Source: an uncultured Bacilli bacterium
GTDB lineage: Bacteria > Bacillota_I > Bacilli_A > RF39 > UBA660
Assembly: GCA_947629375.1 (NCBI GenBank)
Contig: CANRDN010000002.1
Span: 51,934 to 115,933 of the forward strand
DNA length: 64,000 nucleotides
Direction: 5' to 3'
Below, piece by piece: positions 18,373 to 26,554 of this stretch (position 1 is its first letter; the number at the start of each line of letters is the position of its first letter). Below the pieces are notes generated by a model. That model ran no database searches, had not been told where the DNA came from, and worked only from the letters and a program-made list of their open reading frames with translations. A program made the position numbers and the translations under genes.

Positions 18373-20907
18373 ATGGAAATGGAAACAAAATATAATCATA
18401 AAAAAGTAGAAGAAAATAAATATGAAAAGTGGTTAGATAAAGGATATTTCAAGTGTGATGAAAAAAGCGACAAGAAACAATTTTCGATTGTGTTACCACC
18501 ACCAAATGTAACAGGTGTACTTCATTTGGGACACGCTTGGGATGTAACTTTACAAGATATAATGATTCGTTATAAAAAGATGGAAGGTTATGACACTTTA
18601 TGGCTTCCAGGAATGGATCACGCTGCAATTGCAACAGAAGCTAAAGTTGTTAAAAGACTAAAAGATCAAGGAATTAATAAATATGAATATGGAAGAGAAA
18701 AATTTCTTGAAGCTTGTTGGGACTGGACGCACGAGCACGGTGATGTCATAAGAAAACAATGGGCTAAAATGGGAATTGCTCTTGATTATACTAAAGAAAG
18801 ATTTACTTTAGATGAAGGGCTTTCCAAAGCAGTTAGAAAAGTTTTTGTCGATTATTACAACAAAGGATTAATCTATCGTGGTGAAAAGATAATTAACTGG
18901 GATCCCGTTGCTCAAACAGCATTATCTAACGAAGAAGTAATCTATAGCGAAGAAAAGAGTGCCTTCTATCACTTGAAATATAAACTTGAAGATAGTGAAG
19001 AATATATCGATGTTGCTACAACAAGACCTGAAACCCTTTTTGGTGATACGGCAGTAGCAGTTAACGAAGAAGATAAAAGATATAAAAAGTTCGTTGGAAA
19101 AAATGTAATACTTCCAATTGTAGGTAAAAAAATACCTGTTATAACTGATGAACACGCCGATATGACTAAAGGAACTGGTGCTGTAAAAATAACGCCGGCT
19201 CACGATCCCAACGACTTCGAAGTAGGAAATCGTCATAATCTTGAAAGAGTAGTGGTAATTAATGATGATGCTACTATGAATGAAAATGCCGGTAAGTACT
19301 GTGGAATGAGTCGTGAAAAGTGCCGTGAAGAATTACTTAAAGATTTAGAAAAGGAAGGATTACTTTTAAAAGTTGAACCTATTGTTCACGAAGTTGGACA
19401 CAGTGAAAGAACAGGGGTTATGGTTGAACCAATGATAAAGAAACAGTGGTTCGTTAAGATGAGACCTCTTGCTGACCAAGTTTTGAAAAATCAAAAGAAA
19501 AAAGATGAAAAAGTAAATTTTATACCTTCAAGATATGAAAAGATAATGAACCACTGGATGGAAATAACTTATGACTGGTGTATTTCTCGTCAACTTTGGT
19601 GGGGTCACAGAATACCTGCTTGGTATAAGGATGATAAAGTATATGTTGGAATGGATGCACCTAAAGAAGATGGTTGGGTACAAGATGAAGATGTACTTGA
19701 TACTTGGTTTTCTAGTGCTTTGTGGCCTTTTGCAACTTTGGGTTGGCCAGATAATACAGACCTTTTAAAGAAATATTATCCAAATAGCGTCTTAGTAACT
19801 GCCTATGATATTATTCCTTTCTGGGTTAACAGGATGACTTTCCAAGGCGAAGAACTACTTGGTAAAAGACCATTTGAGCATTGTCTAATTCACGGACTTA
19901 TTCGTGATAAACAAGGAAGAAAATTTAGTAAATCTCTAGGTAATGGAATAGATCCATTCGATATGATTGAACTATATGGAGCAGATGCTTTAAGGTATTA
20001 TCTTGTAACTGATGTAGCAGTGGGAACAGATATGAGATTTGATGAAGAAAAAATTAAATCTACTTGGAATTACATCAATAAAATTTGGAATGCTTCTCGT
20101 TTTGTTCTTACAAATATCGAAGATTTAAAAGAAATAAAATTAGAGAACTTACAACCTCAAGATAAATGGATTTTAACTAAATATGAAAAATGTGTTCAAA
20201 AAGTTAAGAAGTTTATGGATAAATATCAATTCAATAATGCAGGGGCAGCTATCTATGATTTCTCTTGGAGCTATTTTTGCGATTACTATATAGAAATGTC
20301 TAAGTATTATCAAGACTTAGAAAGCACAAAATCAACTTTATGTTATGTTTTAAGCGGAATACTTAAAATGCTTCAACCTTTTATGCCATATGTTACTGAT
20401 GAAATATATGAAATGTTGCCAGTAAAAGATTGTGAAGACATTATGGTTTCAAATTATCCTAAATACTCTAAAAAATATATCTTTGAAGAGGAAGAAAGCT
20501 TAATCGACAGCCAAGTTGAATTTATTAAGACTTTTAGACAAGTAAAAGCTGAAAATAATATTCCAAAAGAGATGAAAGTATTATTCTCTAAAGAAGATGA
20601 TTATTCACTTATAATTAAAATGTTGAAAATTCAAGATAATATTGTAAAAGAGCCTTTAAATATCAAGTCTTATAAAGTTTTAACAGATAAGATAAAGGCA
20701 GAAATATTCTTTGAAAAGAAAGAAACAGAAGAAGATAAAAAGTTAAAAGAAGAAGAAATTAAAGCTTTAACTTTATCTATCGAAAGAAGAGAAAAACTAC
20801 TTGCTAACGAAAACTATGTAAATAAGGCTCCTAAGAATATAGTAGATATGGATAGAGCAAAGTTAAAAGAAGAAAAAGAAAAACTTGAAATATTAAAGAA
20901 CAGTTAA
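18373..20907 (+). CDS. valS: Valyl-tRNA synthetase
   Basis: A class I synthetase of 844 residues that charges tRNA-Val. Motifs are PPPNVTGVLHLGHAW (HIGH equivalent) near residue 45 and KFSKSLGNGIDP (KMSKS equivalent) near residue 515. The CP1 editing domain carries TTRPETLFGDTAVAV. The C-terminal coiled coil (ERREKLLANENYVNKAP) is typical of ValRS. I choose the ATG at 18373, which follows AAAGAGTGATAA; an in-frame GTG at 18364 is less likely. The gene is controlled by the valine T-box upstream. Confidence 0.97.
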   Translation: MEMETKYNHKKVEENKYEKWLDKGYFKCDEKSDKKQFSIVLPPPNVTGVLHLGHAWDVTLQDIMIRYKKMEGYDTLWLPGMDHAAIATEAKVVKRLKDQGINKYEYGREKFLEACWDWTHEHGDVIRKQWAKMGIALDYTKERFTLDEGLSKAVRKVFVDYYNKGLIYRGEKIINWDPVAQTALSNEEVIYSEEKSAFYHLKYKLEDSEEYIDVATTRPETLFGDTAVAVNEEDKRYKKFVGKNVILPIVGKKIPVITDEHADMTKGTGAVKITPAHDPNDFEVGNRHNLERVVVINDDATMNENAGKYCGMSREKCREELLKDLEKEGLLLKVEPIVHEVGHSERTGVMVEPMIKKQWFVKMRPLADQVLKNQKKKDEKVNFIPSRYEKIMNHWMEITYDWCISRQLWWGHRIPAWYKDDKVYVGMDAPKEDGWVQDEDVLDTWFSSALWPFATLGWPDNTDLLKKYYPNSVLVTAYDIIPFWVNRMTFQGEELLGKRPFEHCLIHGLIRDKQGRKFSKSLGNGIDPFDMIELYGADALRYYLVTDVAVGTDMRFDEEKIKSTWNYINKIWNASRFVLTNIEDLKEIKLENLQPQDKWILTKYEKCVQKVKKFMDKYQFNNAGAAIYDFSWSYFCDYYIEMSKYYQDLESTKSTLCYVLSGILKMLQPFMPYVTDEIYEMLPVKDCEDIMVSNYPKYSKKYIFEEEESLIDSQVEFIKTFRQVKAENNIPKEMKVLFSKEDDYSLIIKMLKIQDNIVKEPLNIKSYKVLTDKIKAEIFFEKKETEEDKKLKEEEIKALTLSIERREKLLANENYVNKAPKNIVDMDRAKLKEEKEKLEILKNS

Positions 20908-20932
20908 GCTTATTACTTAATTGTTTTTTTTT
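20901..20932 (+). terminator. Intrinsic terminator of valS
   Basis: CAGTTAAG (20901-20908) pairs with CTTAATTG (20916-20923), one G-U pair, followed by nine T. It overlaps the valS stop. Confidence 0.8.
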
Positions 20933-20949
20933 AAGTTCTATAATATAAT
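20921..20949 (+). promoter_or_regulatory. Promoter of fmt
   Basis: TTGTTT (20921-20926) and TATAAT (20944-20949), 17 bases apart, partly within the T tract of the valS terminator and 17 bases before the fmt start. Confidence 0.5.
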
Positions 20950-20966
20950 TTATCTAGGTGATTTAG

Positions 20967-21908
20967 ATGAAAGACTTAAGAGTAGTTTTTATGGGTACAC
21001 CAGAATTTAGTGTTCCCGTTTTAAAAGGATTGATAGATAATTATAATGTCGTTGGAGTAGTAACGCAACCTGATAAGGAAGTAGGAAGACATCAAGAACT
21101 TGCTTTTTCACCAGTAAAGCAGGTAGCAATTGAAAATAATATTAAAGTTTTACAACCAGTTAAGGTTAGAGTAGAGTACGAAGATATTTTTAAACTTGAA
21201 CCAGATATAATTGTAACTTGTGCTTATGGACAAATAATTCCTAAAGAATTATTAGATTTTCCAAAGTATAAATGTATAAATGTTCACGCATCTCTTCTTC
21301 CAAAATATCGAGGAGGCGCACCTATTCATCGAGCTATTTTAAATGGTGATAAAGAAACAGGAATCACTATTATGTATATGGCACCAGGTATGGATGATGG
21401 AGATATAATATCTCAAGAAAAAGTTGTAATTAGAGATGACGAAACAGTAGGAGAGCTTCACGACGAATTAAGTGTAGTAGGAAGAGACTTACTTTTAAAG
21501 ACCCTTCCTGATATTCTAAATGGTAAAGTAAAACCAATAAAACAGGATGAATCTTTAGTAACACTTGCTAAAATTATTAAAAGAGAAGATGAAGTTATCG
21601 ACTTTAATCTAACTACTGATGAAGTGTACAACAAAATAAGAGGACTTAATCCTTTTCCAGGAGCTTATGCTTTACTTGATCAAAAGATAGTTAAAATATA
21701 TAAAGGAAGAAAAAATAAGAATCTTACTAAAGCACTACCTGGAGAAGTAGTAAACATTTATAAAGATGGATTCGCTATTAAAACTTACGATGGTGAGATA
21801 GTAATAGAAGAATTAAAAATGGAAGGAAAAAAGAAAATGAGTGGTGCTGATTTTCTTAATGGCATAAATAAAGATGACTTTATAGGAAAAAGATTTACGA
21901 AAGAGTAG
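20967..21908 (+). CDS. fmt: Methionyl-tRNA formyltransferase
   Basis: The 313-residue enzyme formylates initiator Met-tRNA using 10-formyl-tetrahydrofolate. It shows FMGTPEFSVPVL at the N-terminus, the catalytic region NVHASLLPKYRGGAPIHRAI with His and the SLLP motif, and MDDGDII. The C-terminal OB domain follows from about residue 205. Length is typical. The start follows TAGGTGATTTAG. def and priA, often adjacent in Bacillus, are absent here. Confidence 0.96.
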   Translation: MKDLRVVFMGTPEFSVPVLKGLIDNYNVVGVVTQPDKEVGRHQELAFSPVKQVAIENNIKVLQPVKVRVEYEDIFKLEPDIIVTCAYGQIIPKELLDFPKYKCINVHASLLPKYRGGAPIHRAILNGDKETGITIMYMAPGMDDGDIISQEKVVIRDDETVGELHDELSVVGRDLLLKTLPDILNGKVKPIKQDESLVTLAKIIKREDEVIDFNLTTDEVYNKIRGLNPFPGAYALLDQKIVKIYKGRKNKNLTKALPGEVVNIYKDGFAIKTYDGEIVIEELKMEGKKKMSGADFLNGINKDDFIGKRFTKE

Positions 21909-21916
21909 TGATTGTA

Positions 21917-22687
21917 ATGGACTATAACGATTTCGATAGTAATGGAAATAGAAAAGATAGAGATTATTCTTTTTCAATGTCCGATAAAAAGAGTAGATCT
22001 CGTGTTATTTTACTCGTTTATTTAGTTTTGATTGTATTTCTTATCATAGTGTTAAGAATTAATGGCAGTGGAAGTAAAGCACAAGATGTAAAAGATAAAA
22101 CTGAACAAGAACAAAAGGAAGATAACAAAGATATTAAAGAAAATGTTTTAGAAATGTTTTCTTTAATTGATCAAAATAATTATAATTTTAAAGTAAGTCT
22201 TGAGTATAATTACAAGAATGAGAAGAGTATTCAAACAATCGATGGTAAAAGATACAACAATAAATTTGATTTTAATCTTTCTTATAATAACGAAAATATA
22301 CACTTTTTAGGAACAGAAAACTATATAAGAGCAAAACAAAATGAAGAAAGTTCTCCAATTAAAGCTGATTTCCCTTATGTAGAACTAAATTTTTTTGATA
22401 ATAAGGTATTAGAGAAAATACTTAGTAAAGCAACGGAAATAGAGGGTATTTATGAAATTACTAATGAAGATTTAGTTAGTATAATCGATAGTCGAAAAGT
22501 ATCAGAGTTAGAGAATGGTTCTACAATAAATAAGATAGTTTTAACAGTACAAAATAATAAAGTTACAAGTTTTAGCATAGATTATAGTAATGCATTAAGT
22601 GATTATCAAAAAGATAAAATTAGTGCAGTTGTTACGATAGAATACTCAAATTTTGGACTTGTAGAAGATTTTAGTACTGATTTTTAA
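21917..22687 (+). CDS. Single-pass membrane-anchored protein, unknown
   Basis: A 256-residue protein with a charged cytoplasmic N-terminus, one transmembrane helix (about residues 29-48, LLVYLVLIVFLIIVL), and an extracytoplasmic domain rich in Asn, Lys and beta strand. No family is recognised. It overlaps or abuts the fmt stop, so it is co-transcribed. A GTG at 21908 is an alternative start; the ATG at 21917 is preferred. The lack of cysteines and of catalytic motifs gives no hint of activity. Confidence 0.65.
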   Translation: MDYNDFDSNGNRKDRDYSFSMSDKKSRSRVILLVYLVLIVFLIIVLRINGSGSKAQDVKDKTEQEQKEDNKDIKENVLEMFSLIDQNNYNFKVSLEYNYKNEKSIQTIDGKRYNNKFDFNLSYNNENIHFLGTENYIRAKQNEESSPIKADFPYVELNFFDNKVLEKILSKATEIEGIYEITNEDLVSIIDSRKVSELENGSTINKIVLTVQNNKVTSFSIDYSNALSDYQKDKISAVVTIEYSNFGLVEDFSTDF

Positions 22688-22706
22688 CAAAAAAACAAAA
22701 AAAATC

Positions 22707-22735
22707 TTGCAAAAACAGCAAACATAGTATATACT
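22707..22735 (+). promoter_or_regulatory. Promoter of the tRNA operon
   Basis: TTGCAA (22707-22712) and TATACT (22730-22735), 17 bases apart. A hairpin follows in the leader: CGACTT (22745-22750) with AAGTCG (22757-22762), enclosed by AAGTA/TACTT. Confidence 0.65.
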
Positions 22736-22782
22736 TTAGAAGTACGACTTGAGAAAAAGTCGAACAAATACTTAAAAGTGAT

Positions 22783-22859
<77 letters not shown>

Positions 22860-22865
22860 TTTAAT

Positions 22866-22942
22866 GCCTCAATAGCTCAGTCGGTTAGAGCACTTGACTG
22901 TTAATCAAGGGGTCCTAGGTTCAAGTCCCAGTTGAGGCGCCA
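22866..22942 (+). tRNA. tRNA-Asn (GTT)
   Basis: Acceptor GCCTCAA/TTGAGGC is perfect, the anticodon loop is CTGTTAA (anticodon GTT) on stem TTGA/TCAA, the T arm contains GTTCAAG, and CCA is encoded. It lies 6 bases after tRNA-Ile. Confidence 0.96.
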
Positions 22943-22945
22943 TAT

Positions 22946-23022
22946 GGCCAGTTGGTGAAGTGGCTTAACACACCGCCCTTTCACGGCGGCATTCATGGAT
23001 TCGAATTCCATACTGGTCACCA
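22946..23022 (+). tRNA. tRNA-Glu (TTC)
   Basis: Acceptor GGCCAGT/ACTGGTC, anticodon stem CCGCC/GGCGG with loop CTTTCAC (anticodon TTC), T arm with ATTCGAAT, and encoded CCA. It is the last gene of the operon and the neighbour of a tyrosine integrase gene. Confidence 0.96.
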
Positions 23023-23032
23023 TAATGATTTT

Positions 23033-23061
23033 ACCCTTATTTTATAAGGGTTTTATTTTTT
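23033..23061 (+). terminator. Terminator of the tRNA operon
   Basis: ACCCTTAT (23033-23040) and ATAAGGGT (23044-23051) form an 8-bp stem with a TTT loop, followed by a T-rich tail. Confidence 0.85.
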
Positions 23062-23082
23062 TATTCACTATTTATTCACTAT
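23061..23082. repeat. 11-bp tandem direct repeat next to the integrase gene
   Basis: TTATTCACTAT occurs twice in perfect tandem (23061-23071 and 23072-23082), between the tRNA terminator and the end of the integrase gene. Short direct repeats in this position are typical arm-type integrase binding sites, but this is inference. I found no further copy at the other end of the element. Confidence 0.6.
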
Positions 23083-23097
23083 TTTTTTGAATTTTTT

Positions 23098-24246
23098 TTA
23101 TAAATTGTCTAGTAAATTGACTATTGGTTTTTGAATTTGTGGGAATAGATGAAGATAAACTTTTTGCATTGTATCAACTGTATCTCCCAATCTATTTGCT
23201 ACCATCACGAAAAATGCTCCTGAATCTATTTCCATATTTTTTTCGTTACATTTTAATATGTATTGATTTATTAATAATGAAACGTGACTATGTCTAAACT
23301 CGTGAATTGTTATTGCTGGTATATTTGCTGTCTTAAAATAGAAATCTTTATATCTATCAATTGATGTTTGTGGTAAAAATCTACTATTCCCAAAAACAAA
23401 CCAGTTTTCGGAAAAATCTTTATAAGCCTTTAATTCTTTTTTATATGATAGTAATTGTTCTTTTAAAACTTTATTCATTTCTACTTTTCGATTTTTATAA
23501 TTTTTTGTTTTGGTTATTTTATAACCATTTTTTTCATTTGTTTTAATTGATAGAGTTTTGTTAACTATAATCATATTATTATTAAAATCAATATCATTCC
23601 AATTTAAAGCTTGTATTTCACCTTTTCTCATACCTGTAAAATATAATGTAGTAAAAAGTGACTTGTATAGAGAATTATCCACTTCTGATATAAATTTTTG
23701 ATATTGCTCATAAGTTATATATCTTAATTTTTCTTCATCTTTTATTACTTGATCCTGCCTGTGTTCAAATCTACCTAAAGTTGCTATTGGATTATTTTCT
23801 AATCCATAATTTTTAATAGCATAATCAAAGATTCCTTTTAGTACATTATAAAATCCATTTAAATATTTTAATGAATACCCCTTTTTTTCAAGTCCTGACT
23901 TCCATTCTCTACAAATAGGCATATTTATACTATCTAAATATAAATCGTCGAAATACGGCTGAATATGACGCTTATAGTCATCATTGTATGAATATGCTGT
24001 TGATTCTTTTCTTGTTTTTGAAATATGGTCAATATAATCTTTAGCAACCAAACCAAATCTTATATTGCATCTTTCTTTTCTTTTTAGTAAAAATATTGCT
24101 TCTTCGTCTTTTGCTTCTTTTTTTGTCAAGAATAATCTTGAACCTTTAGATTTGATATTTCCTCTATAATCTTTATAATAACACCTAAAGTACCAGGATC
24201 TACCATCTCTAGTCCATTGTCCTTTTGGTTTTTGAAATACTGCCAT
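23098..24246 (-). CDS. Tyrosine recombinase / integrase (Tn916-like family)
   Basis: A 382-residue phage/ICE-type integrase. The N-terminal arm-binding domain covers residues 1-58, a SAM-like core-binding domain about 62-155, and the catalytic domain 175-382. The catalytic residues are R207 (TGMRKGE), H315-x2-R318 (HEFRHSH) and the nucleophile Y364 (VYLHLFP). The usual LGH box reads LGD, a departure that may lower activity. The gene faces the tRNA-Glu gene, ending 76 bases past it, the common layout for elements inserted at tRNA loci. The start follows GAAAGGAG. Confidence 0.92.
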   Translation of the reverse strand: MAVFQKPKGQWTRDGRSWYFRCYYKDYRGNIKSKGSRLFLTKKEAKDEEAIFLLKRKERCNIRFGLVAKDYIDHISKTRKESTAYSYNDDYKRHIQPYFDDLYLDSINMPICREWKSGLEKKGYSLKYLNGFYNVLKGIFDYAIKNYGLENNPIATLGRFEHRQDQVIKDEEKLRYITYEQYQKFISEVDNSLYKSLFTTLYFTGMRKGEIQALNWNDIDFNNNMIIVNKTLSIKTNEKNGYKITKTKNYKNRKVEMNKVLKEQLLSYKKELKAYKDFSENWFVFGNSRFLPQTSIDRYKDFYFKTANIPAITIHEFRHSHVSLLINQYILKCNEKNMEIDSGAFFVMVANRLGDTVDTMQKVYLHLFPQIQKPIVNLLDNL

Positions 24247-24280
24247 ATTATTAACTCCTTTCTTGCATTAATTTCTTATT

Positions 24281-24396
24281 TATGCTAGAATTGGAGTGTA
24301 GAAAAAAAGATTTGATTCCTGTCAGTTTCATTTCATTTTTCTATAGTCCAATTCTTTGGATTTTGTCTCGTGTTCCAGCACGGGACTTTTTTTATT
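24281..24396 (+). ncRNA. Candidate small RNA between integrase and zinc-ribbon genes
   Basis: On the plus strand AGAATTGGA (24288-24296) pairs with TCCAATTCT (about 24347-24355). Inside it, TAGAAAAA pairs with TTTTTCTA. A separate terminator follows: GTCTCGTG (about 24367-24374) with CACGGGAC (about 24381-24388), then seven T. This is a long hairpin plus a rightward intrinsic terminator, opposite to the direction of all three protein genes of the element. A TATGCT at 24281-24286 could be a -10, but no good -35 is seen. It may be antisense to the integrase mRNA leader. Confidence 0.4.
24367..24396 (+). terminator. Rightward terminator inside the mobile remnant
   Basis: An 8-bp stem, GTCTCGTG with CACGGGAC (one G-U pair), loop TTCCAG, and a T7 tail on the plus strand. 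No protein gene is read in this direction here. Confidence 0.65.
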
Positions 24397-24832
24397 TTCT
24401 TATATTTTTCGCTGTTATTAACCAATTTGTAAATGCTTTATCAAACTTTGAATTAGAGGCAAAACCAACAATAGTTCCTATTGTAAAAAAGGCTATAGCA
24501 ATAAGTAATGCAGGCATAGATATATATGTTCCACTTGTAACAGTTGAATTTAAATAACTAATTGTGTATCTGCCAAAACAAAATAATGTTGCTATTGCTC
24601 CTAAAACATAAAAAATAACAACTAATATTTCTGATCCTATTGATGATGGATAGAGGCTTTTAAATTCACTTTTTAAACTTTCTTTTTTTGTACTATCAAG
24701 TTCATACCAACTAATAGTTCTTCCTTGATTTACTTTTTTAGAATTTTCCTGATTCTCTTTTTGATTAAACCCACATTTAAAGCAAAATACTGAATCTTCA
24801 TTTAATTTTTCACCACAATTTTTACAAAACAT
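24392..24832 (-). CDS. Zinc-ribbon membrane protein of the mobile remnant
   Basis: A 146-residue protein with an N-terminal zinc ribbon (C3-x2-C6 ... C17-x2-C20), a charged linker to about residue 60, and two transmembrane helices (about 68-88 and 105-125). It sits between the repressor (15 bases away) and the integrase. Small membrane proteins next to phage repressors are sometimes superinfection-exclusion factors; this is a guess. The start follows GGAGATAATAAA. Confidence 0.7.
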   Translation of the reverse strand: MFCKNCGEKLNEDSVFCFKCGFNQKENQENSKKVNQGRTISWYELDSTKKESLKSEFKSLYPSSIGSEILVVIFYVLGAIATLFCFGRYTISYLNSTVTSGTYISMPALLIAIAFFTIGTIVGFASNSKFDKAFTNWLITAKNIRK

Positions 24833-24847
24833 TTTATTATCTCCTTT

Positions 24848-25942
24848 CTAGTCAATTTTTGTCCTTTTCGCTCGAGCGATTCCTACAACTTTGATAGGGA
24901 GTTGTTCAACTTGCTCTCTCGAAAACATCATTACGTCATAAGCCGCATTGTAAGGCTGTAATACAATACCTTGATCATTTACTAATAACTTTTTAAAAGT
25001 GGATTCAGTCCCATTTATCATAATGGCACAATCCTTGCCATTGTACATCTCGAGGTCTTCGTTTTGCTCAAAGATAACAATGTCATTTTCATCATATTTT
25101 GGAAACATACTGTCGCCACTTATTTTTAATCCATAAAACTTTTTACCACCGATTGTCCATTTCTTTGGTATTTCAACATATTCAATTATATCTGATTGAC
25201 TTTCTATTGGTATACCCGCCTTAATAGTTCCAAATACAGGAATTTTTATAGTGTTACTATCTATATCTACTAATTCAGCATTATCAAATTTTATATTAAA
25301 ATTATTTTCAATGTTTAATATTGCTTTTACATCACTTATAGAAAACTCACTTTTATCTGTTTCAAACATAATTTTATATATATCTGAAGAGGTTATTTTA
25401 TTTGAAGCATCATCATTCCAAACATCTTCTAAATAATCACATAAAACTTTTCTTTCTTTTTCTGGAAGTAAGAATCTTATTCCCAAATTGTATAGTTCGT
25501 TATCATTGTCATTCGGATCTTCTACATAACCAGCACAGATTAAAAAATCATATGGATCCTGTTTCATACTATTTGCAATCTTAATCAAACTACTTGGTTT
25601 AGGAAGTTTTTCTTTTCCACTTGTTATACTTCTTATTTCTGAAATGTCAATGCCTGTAAGTAAAGATAATTGAGTTTCTGAAATATAATTTGTTCCCATT
25701 GAATCATTTATAATATCAGTTGTTAAAGTTTCAATTGGTGGGAAGAAATCGTTAATAGAAATTTTAAAATATTCAGCAAGCATAAATAAAATGTTCTGAT
25801 CTGCTTTTCTTTCTCCACTTTCATATCTTGCTATACTTTGTTGTGTTGTACCTAATGCTTCAGCTAGTTCTTGTTGAGTTATATTTTTGTTTTCACGCAA
25901 CGATTTTATTTTGTTGGCAACATATTTTGTAATGTTTTGCAC
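24848..25942 (-). CDS. CI/LexA-type repressor with two XRE helix-turn-helix domains and S24 peptidase domain
   Basis: A 364-residue phage-type repressor. The first XRE domain covers about residues 5-65 (TQQELAEALGTTQQSIARYE), and a second, weaker XRE domain about 80-130. The C-terminal S24 domain has the AG cleavage site in GTIKAGIP, the Ser nucleophile in GDSMFP, and the Lys in ESTFKKL, so it could self-cleave on RecA activation. I place the start at the GTG at 25942-25940, which follows a perfect AAAGGAGGTG; an upstream ATG at 25969 overlaps that site. It probably controls the remnant's genes. Confidence 0.88.
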   Translation of the reverse strand: MQNITKYVANKIKSLRENKNITQQELAEALGTTQQSIARYESGERKADQNILFMLAEYFKISINDFFPPIETLTTDIINDSMGTNYISETQLSLLTGIDISEIRSITSGKEKLPKPSSLIKIANSMKQDPYDFLICAGYVEDPNDNDNELYNLGIRFLLPEKERKVLCDYLEDVWNDDASNKITSSDIYKIMFETDKSEFSISDVKAILNIENNFNIKFDNAELVDIDSNTIKIPVFGTIKAGIPIESQSDIIEYVEIPKKWTIGGKKFYGLKISGDSMFPKYDENDIVIFEQNEDLEMYNGKDCAIMINGTESTFKKLLVNDQGIVLQPYNAAYDVMMFSREQVEQLPIKVVGIARAKRTKID

Positions 25943-26097
25943 AATACACCTCCTTTTCTTTACATACATAATACCATAAAAAACAATAAAGAGAAATAAA
26001 AATGTGTTAAAATATAAAAGGTGCCAAAGTACTTTAGGTAAATAACTTTTAAATATGAATTAATTTTTTTAATTTTATTTTTTTTACTACAGAAAAA

Positions 26098-26106
26098 TGT
26101 TATAAT
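26098..26106 (+). promoter_or_regulatory. Extended -10 promoter before the VirB2-like gene
   Basis: TGT directly followed by TATAAT (26101-26106), 20 bases before the chosen start. Confidence 0.5.
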
Positions 26107-26126
26107 TAATCTATATGAGGTGTGAT

Positions 26127-26546
26127 ATGAAAAAAAGAGTATTAGCTATTTTAATTGTTGTATCATTGTTTTTCTTTAATTGTGGAAGTGTTTATGCTGC
26201 ATTTACCGAAAGTGGTGGAGGAGCAGATTGTAGTGGATTACTTACTCCAGATGCAGCTGATATGATAAAAGAATTATTAAATTACTTTAGAATTTTGGCT
26301 CCAATTGTATTAATTGTTTTTGTAGCTCTTGATTTTGGTCAAGCTGTTATATCACAAGATAGTGATGCTTTAAAAAAAGCTGGTTCAAAAGTTGTTAAAA
26401 GAGCAATAGCAGCAGTAGTGTTATTCTTTATTCCAACGATTATTATTGCTATCTTTGATTTGGTTCCAAGTGGTACTCTAGTAATACCTGATGATCCTTT
26501 TTGCAATACATTAAATACAAAAATTGTAGAAGTCGATAGAATTTAG
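26127..26546 (+). CDS. VirB2/TrbC-like small membrane protein
   Basis: A 139-residue protein with a signal peptide ending near VYA (about residue 25), then a short extracytoplasmic segment with one Cys, and two hydrophobic helices (about 53-75 and 92-115) separated by a basic loop. This topology resembles VirB2/TrbC pilins of type IV secretion. No secretion gene is nearby, so the role is uncertain. The start at 26127 follows GAGGTGTGAT; an ATG at 26115 overlaps that site. Conserved placement before a cysteine desulfurase gene would suggest a chromosomal rather than conjugative role. Confidence 0.55.
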   Translation: MKKRVLAILIVVSLFFFNCGSVYAAFTESGGGADCSGLLTPDAADMIKELLNYFRILAPIVLIVFVALDFGQAVISQDSDALKKAGSKVVKRAIAAVVLFFIPTIIIAIFDLVPSGTLVIPDDPFCNTLNTKIVEVDRI

Positions 26547-26554
26547 AGGTTACT

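Noticed and set aside
24282..24557. Rightward 91-codon frame over the hairpin and the end of the zinc-ribbon gene
   Set aside because: It runs through a terminator and antisense to a supported gene, without a ribosome site.
23098..25942. Toxin-antitoxin system in the integrase region
   Set aside because: The repressor has an S24 peptidase domain and the partner is a zinc-ribbon membrane protein; nothing resembles a toxin.
23022..26110. Defined att sites for the integrase element
   Set aside because: I looked for a repeat of the tRNA-Glu 3' end near the right side and found only AT-rich similarity, so the ends are left open.
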